This document shows, piece after piece, positions 63,109-64,000 of a DNA stretch of 64,000 nucleotides. Numbering within the stretch: position 1 is the stretch's first letter; the number at the start of each line of letters is the position of its first letter. Origin of the DNA: Aliiroseovarius sp. F20344 (GTDB taxonomy: Bacteria > Pseudomonadota > Alphaproteobacteria > Rhodobacterales > Rhodobacteraceae); contig NZ_JALKBG010000005.1 of assembly GCF_023016155.1 (NCBI RefSeq), positions 1-64,000 on the forward strand, written 5' to 3'. The notes under the pieces are model-generated. The model was not told the origin of the DNA. It did not search any database and saw only the letters and a list, made by a program, of their open reading frames with translations. Position numbers and translations under genes: made by a program.

Positions 63109-64000
63109 CTACCAGCTTCGCTGTGCCATTGTGTTCAGCTGGTTCAGCCGCTCAAGATTGGCAACCGTCGACAGCATAATCCGCTCGTGGCTCCAATCCG
63201 CGGGTTGCGCAAGCGAGGTCGCCCCAACAAACACACAAGCGGTCATCACGATGGACATAGCGATACCCACAAAGCGACGTTCGCGTGTTGGGTTGGCCTG
63301 ATCGCGAGCAATCTCAAGAATGCGATCTTTCAGCATCGAGCGACGCCCCATGAACGGAATAGAACGCCCAACCAACGGCACACCAAAAGCGCGGGGCTGA
63401 CCGCGAGTGTTTCGGTTGCGGCGGGCGATACTGAGAAGACGGATCGAGTAGCCATGTGCGTCAAATCCACGGCGTGCCAGATAGGCGCGATCGCAAGCCA
63501 GTTCACCCAGTTTGCGCAGGCGACCTGACAGGAACCAAAAGCCGGGGTTCAGAACAGCCAAGGGTGAGATCAACGACAAGATCACTTCGGCATCCACGTC
63601 ACCCTGACGGATGTGCTGCATTTCGTGCCCGATGGACATCTGCATCGCATCGCGATCTCGGTACAGGTTTTCTGGAAGTACGACATAGTAATACCACAGC
63701 CCGCGCGTCGAGAACGGCACAGTGATTTCGGGGCTGAGCACCACACGTACGCGCCGGCTTTGCCCCATGACGCGTCCCGCGCGGATGGACCGATGAATTC
63801 GCGCGACATTGATGGCTAGGTAAAAGCTTCGACCGATGAGTGTCGCCAGAAACGCTGCGACCAGCATCATAGCCAGTGTCGAGCCACCGCCGGTGACAAG
63901 GTCAACGATCTGGGGTTTGACCGAGATTAAGGCGCTCATTTCACTGGCGCTGACGGAAAGATTGCCCTTCAAATATTGCGCCACAATCGCGTCCGTCGCA
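63109..64000 (-). CDS. M56 (BlaR1-like) family metallopeptidase, 5'-truncated by the window edge
   Basis: The frame is open to the window edge, so the true start lies beyond 64000; the GTG at 63984 is not a credible start. A hydrophobic helix lies at the beginning, and the zinc motif is HEMQH with the downstream acidic ligand in ELACDRAYLARRG. A further hydrophobic segment (IAMSIVMTACVFVGATS) ends the part seen. BlaR1-type proteins are membrane sensors that cleave a BlaI repressor. The C-terminal penicillin-binding sensor of BlaR1 is absent; the visible tail is only about 40 residues after the last helix. No blaI is in view. Confidence 0.82.
   Translation of the reverse strand, partial: ATDAIVAQYLKGNLSVSASEMSALISVKPQIVDLVTGGGSTLAMMLVAAFLATLIGRSFYLAINVARIHRSIRAGRVMGQSRRVRVVLSPEITVPFSTRGLWYYYVVLPENLYRDRDAMQMSIGHEMQHIRQGDVDAEVILSLISPLAVLNPGFWFLSGRLRKLGELACDRAYLARRGFDAHGYSIRLLSIARRNRNTRGQPRAFGVPLVGRSIPFMGRRSMLKDRILEIARDQANPTRERRFVGIAMSIVMTACVFVGATSLAQPADWSHERIMLSTVANLERLNQLNTMAQRSW

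Overview
The window looks like chromosome of a marine alphaproteobacterium of the Roseobacter group (Rhodobacterales). The pointers are a GcrA cell-cycle regulator, a DUF1467 gene overlapping a methylmalonyl-CoA epimerase, argD-argF beside a PiT phosphate carrier, and catabolic operons for methionine and organosulfonates typical of that group. Base composition is moderately GC-rich throughout. There is no phage, plasmid, transposon, CRISPR array or rRNA operon. I read about 62 protein genes and one tRNA. Two genes are cut by the window edges: an EI24-like membrane protein at the left and an M56 peptidase at the right.

Positions 1-37800 are mostly housekeeping genes in short operons on both strands: aspS, two tandem GT87-type membrane glycosyltransferases, carB, a fatty acid desaturase, rimO, gcrA, argD-argF, pit, hrpB, meaB, an ABC exporter, rpmB, a copper chaperone, a class III sirtuin with an HxlR regulator, a PfkB kinase, leucine dehydrogenase with a divergent Lrp regulator, and lepA. 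Both mce (1399-1803) and meaB (26088-27074) serve the propionyl-CoA to succinyl-CoA route. That links them to the methionine operon further right.

Positions 37843-38929 hold about 1.1 kb with no convincing gene but much structure. There is a cluster of five DnaA-box-like 9-mers with GANTC sites, then seven short hairpins spaced 28-35 nt apart and closed by stable-type tetraloops, a diverged 43-bp repeat pair, an 11-bp inverted repeat, and further stem-loops. This is the least explained part of the window.

Positions 38930-40776 carry a hypothetical gene, a PhnA/YjdM-type protein, two small two-helix membrane proteins (one under 60 residues) and tRNA-Arg(TCT). Positions 40777-49566 form an amino-acid and methionine block. 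A Usp-AGCS symporter pair is divergent from one Lrp regulator. A second Lrp regulator (mdeR-like) is divergent from methionine gamma-lyase, a second trans-sulfuration enzyme, an OsmC protein and an AceE-like 2-oxoacid dehydrogenase E1 (mdeB-like). The logic is methionine to 2-oxobutyrate, methanethiol and ammonia, then propionyl-CoA.

Positions 49629-56715 carry a LacI regulator, a tripartite tricarboxylate transporter (tctABC) and a sauS-sauT-like pair, which I read as sulfoacetate uptake and activation. Positions 57069-63028 encode a complete Glp-type glycerol ABC importer (V-S-T-P-Q-U) with no glpD or glpK beside it. In both operons a strong stem-loop follows the binding-protein gene.
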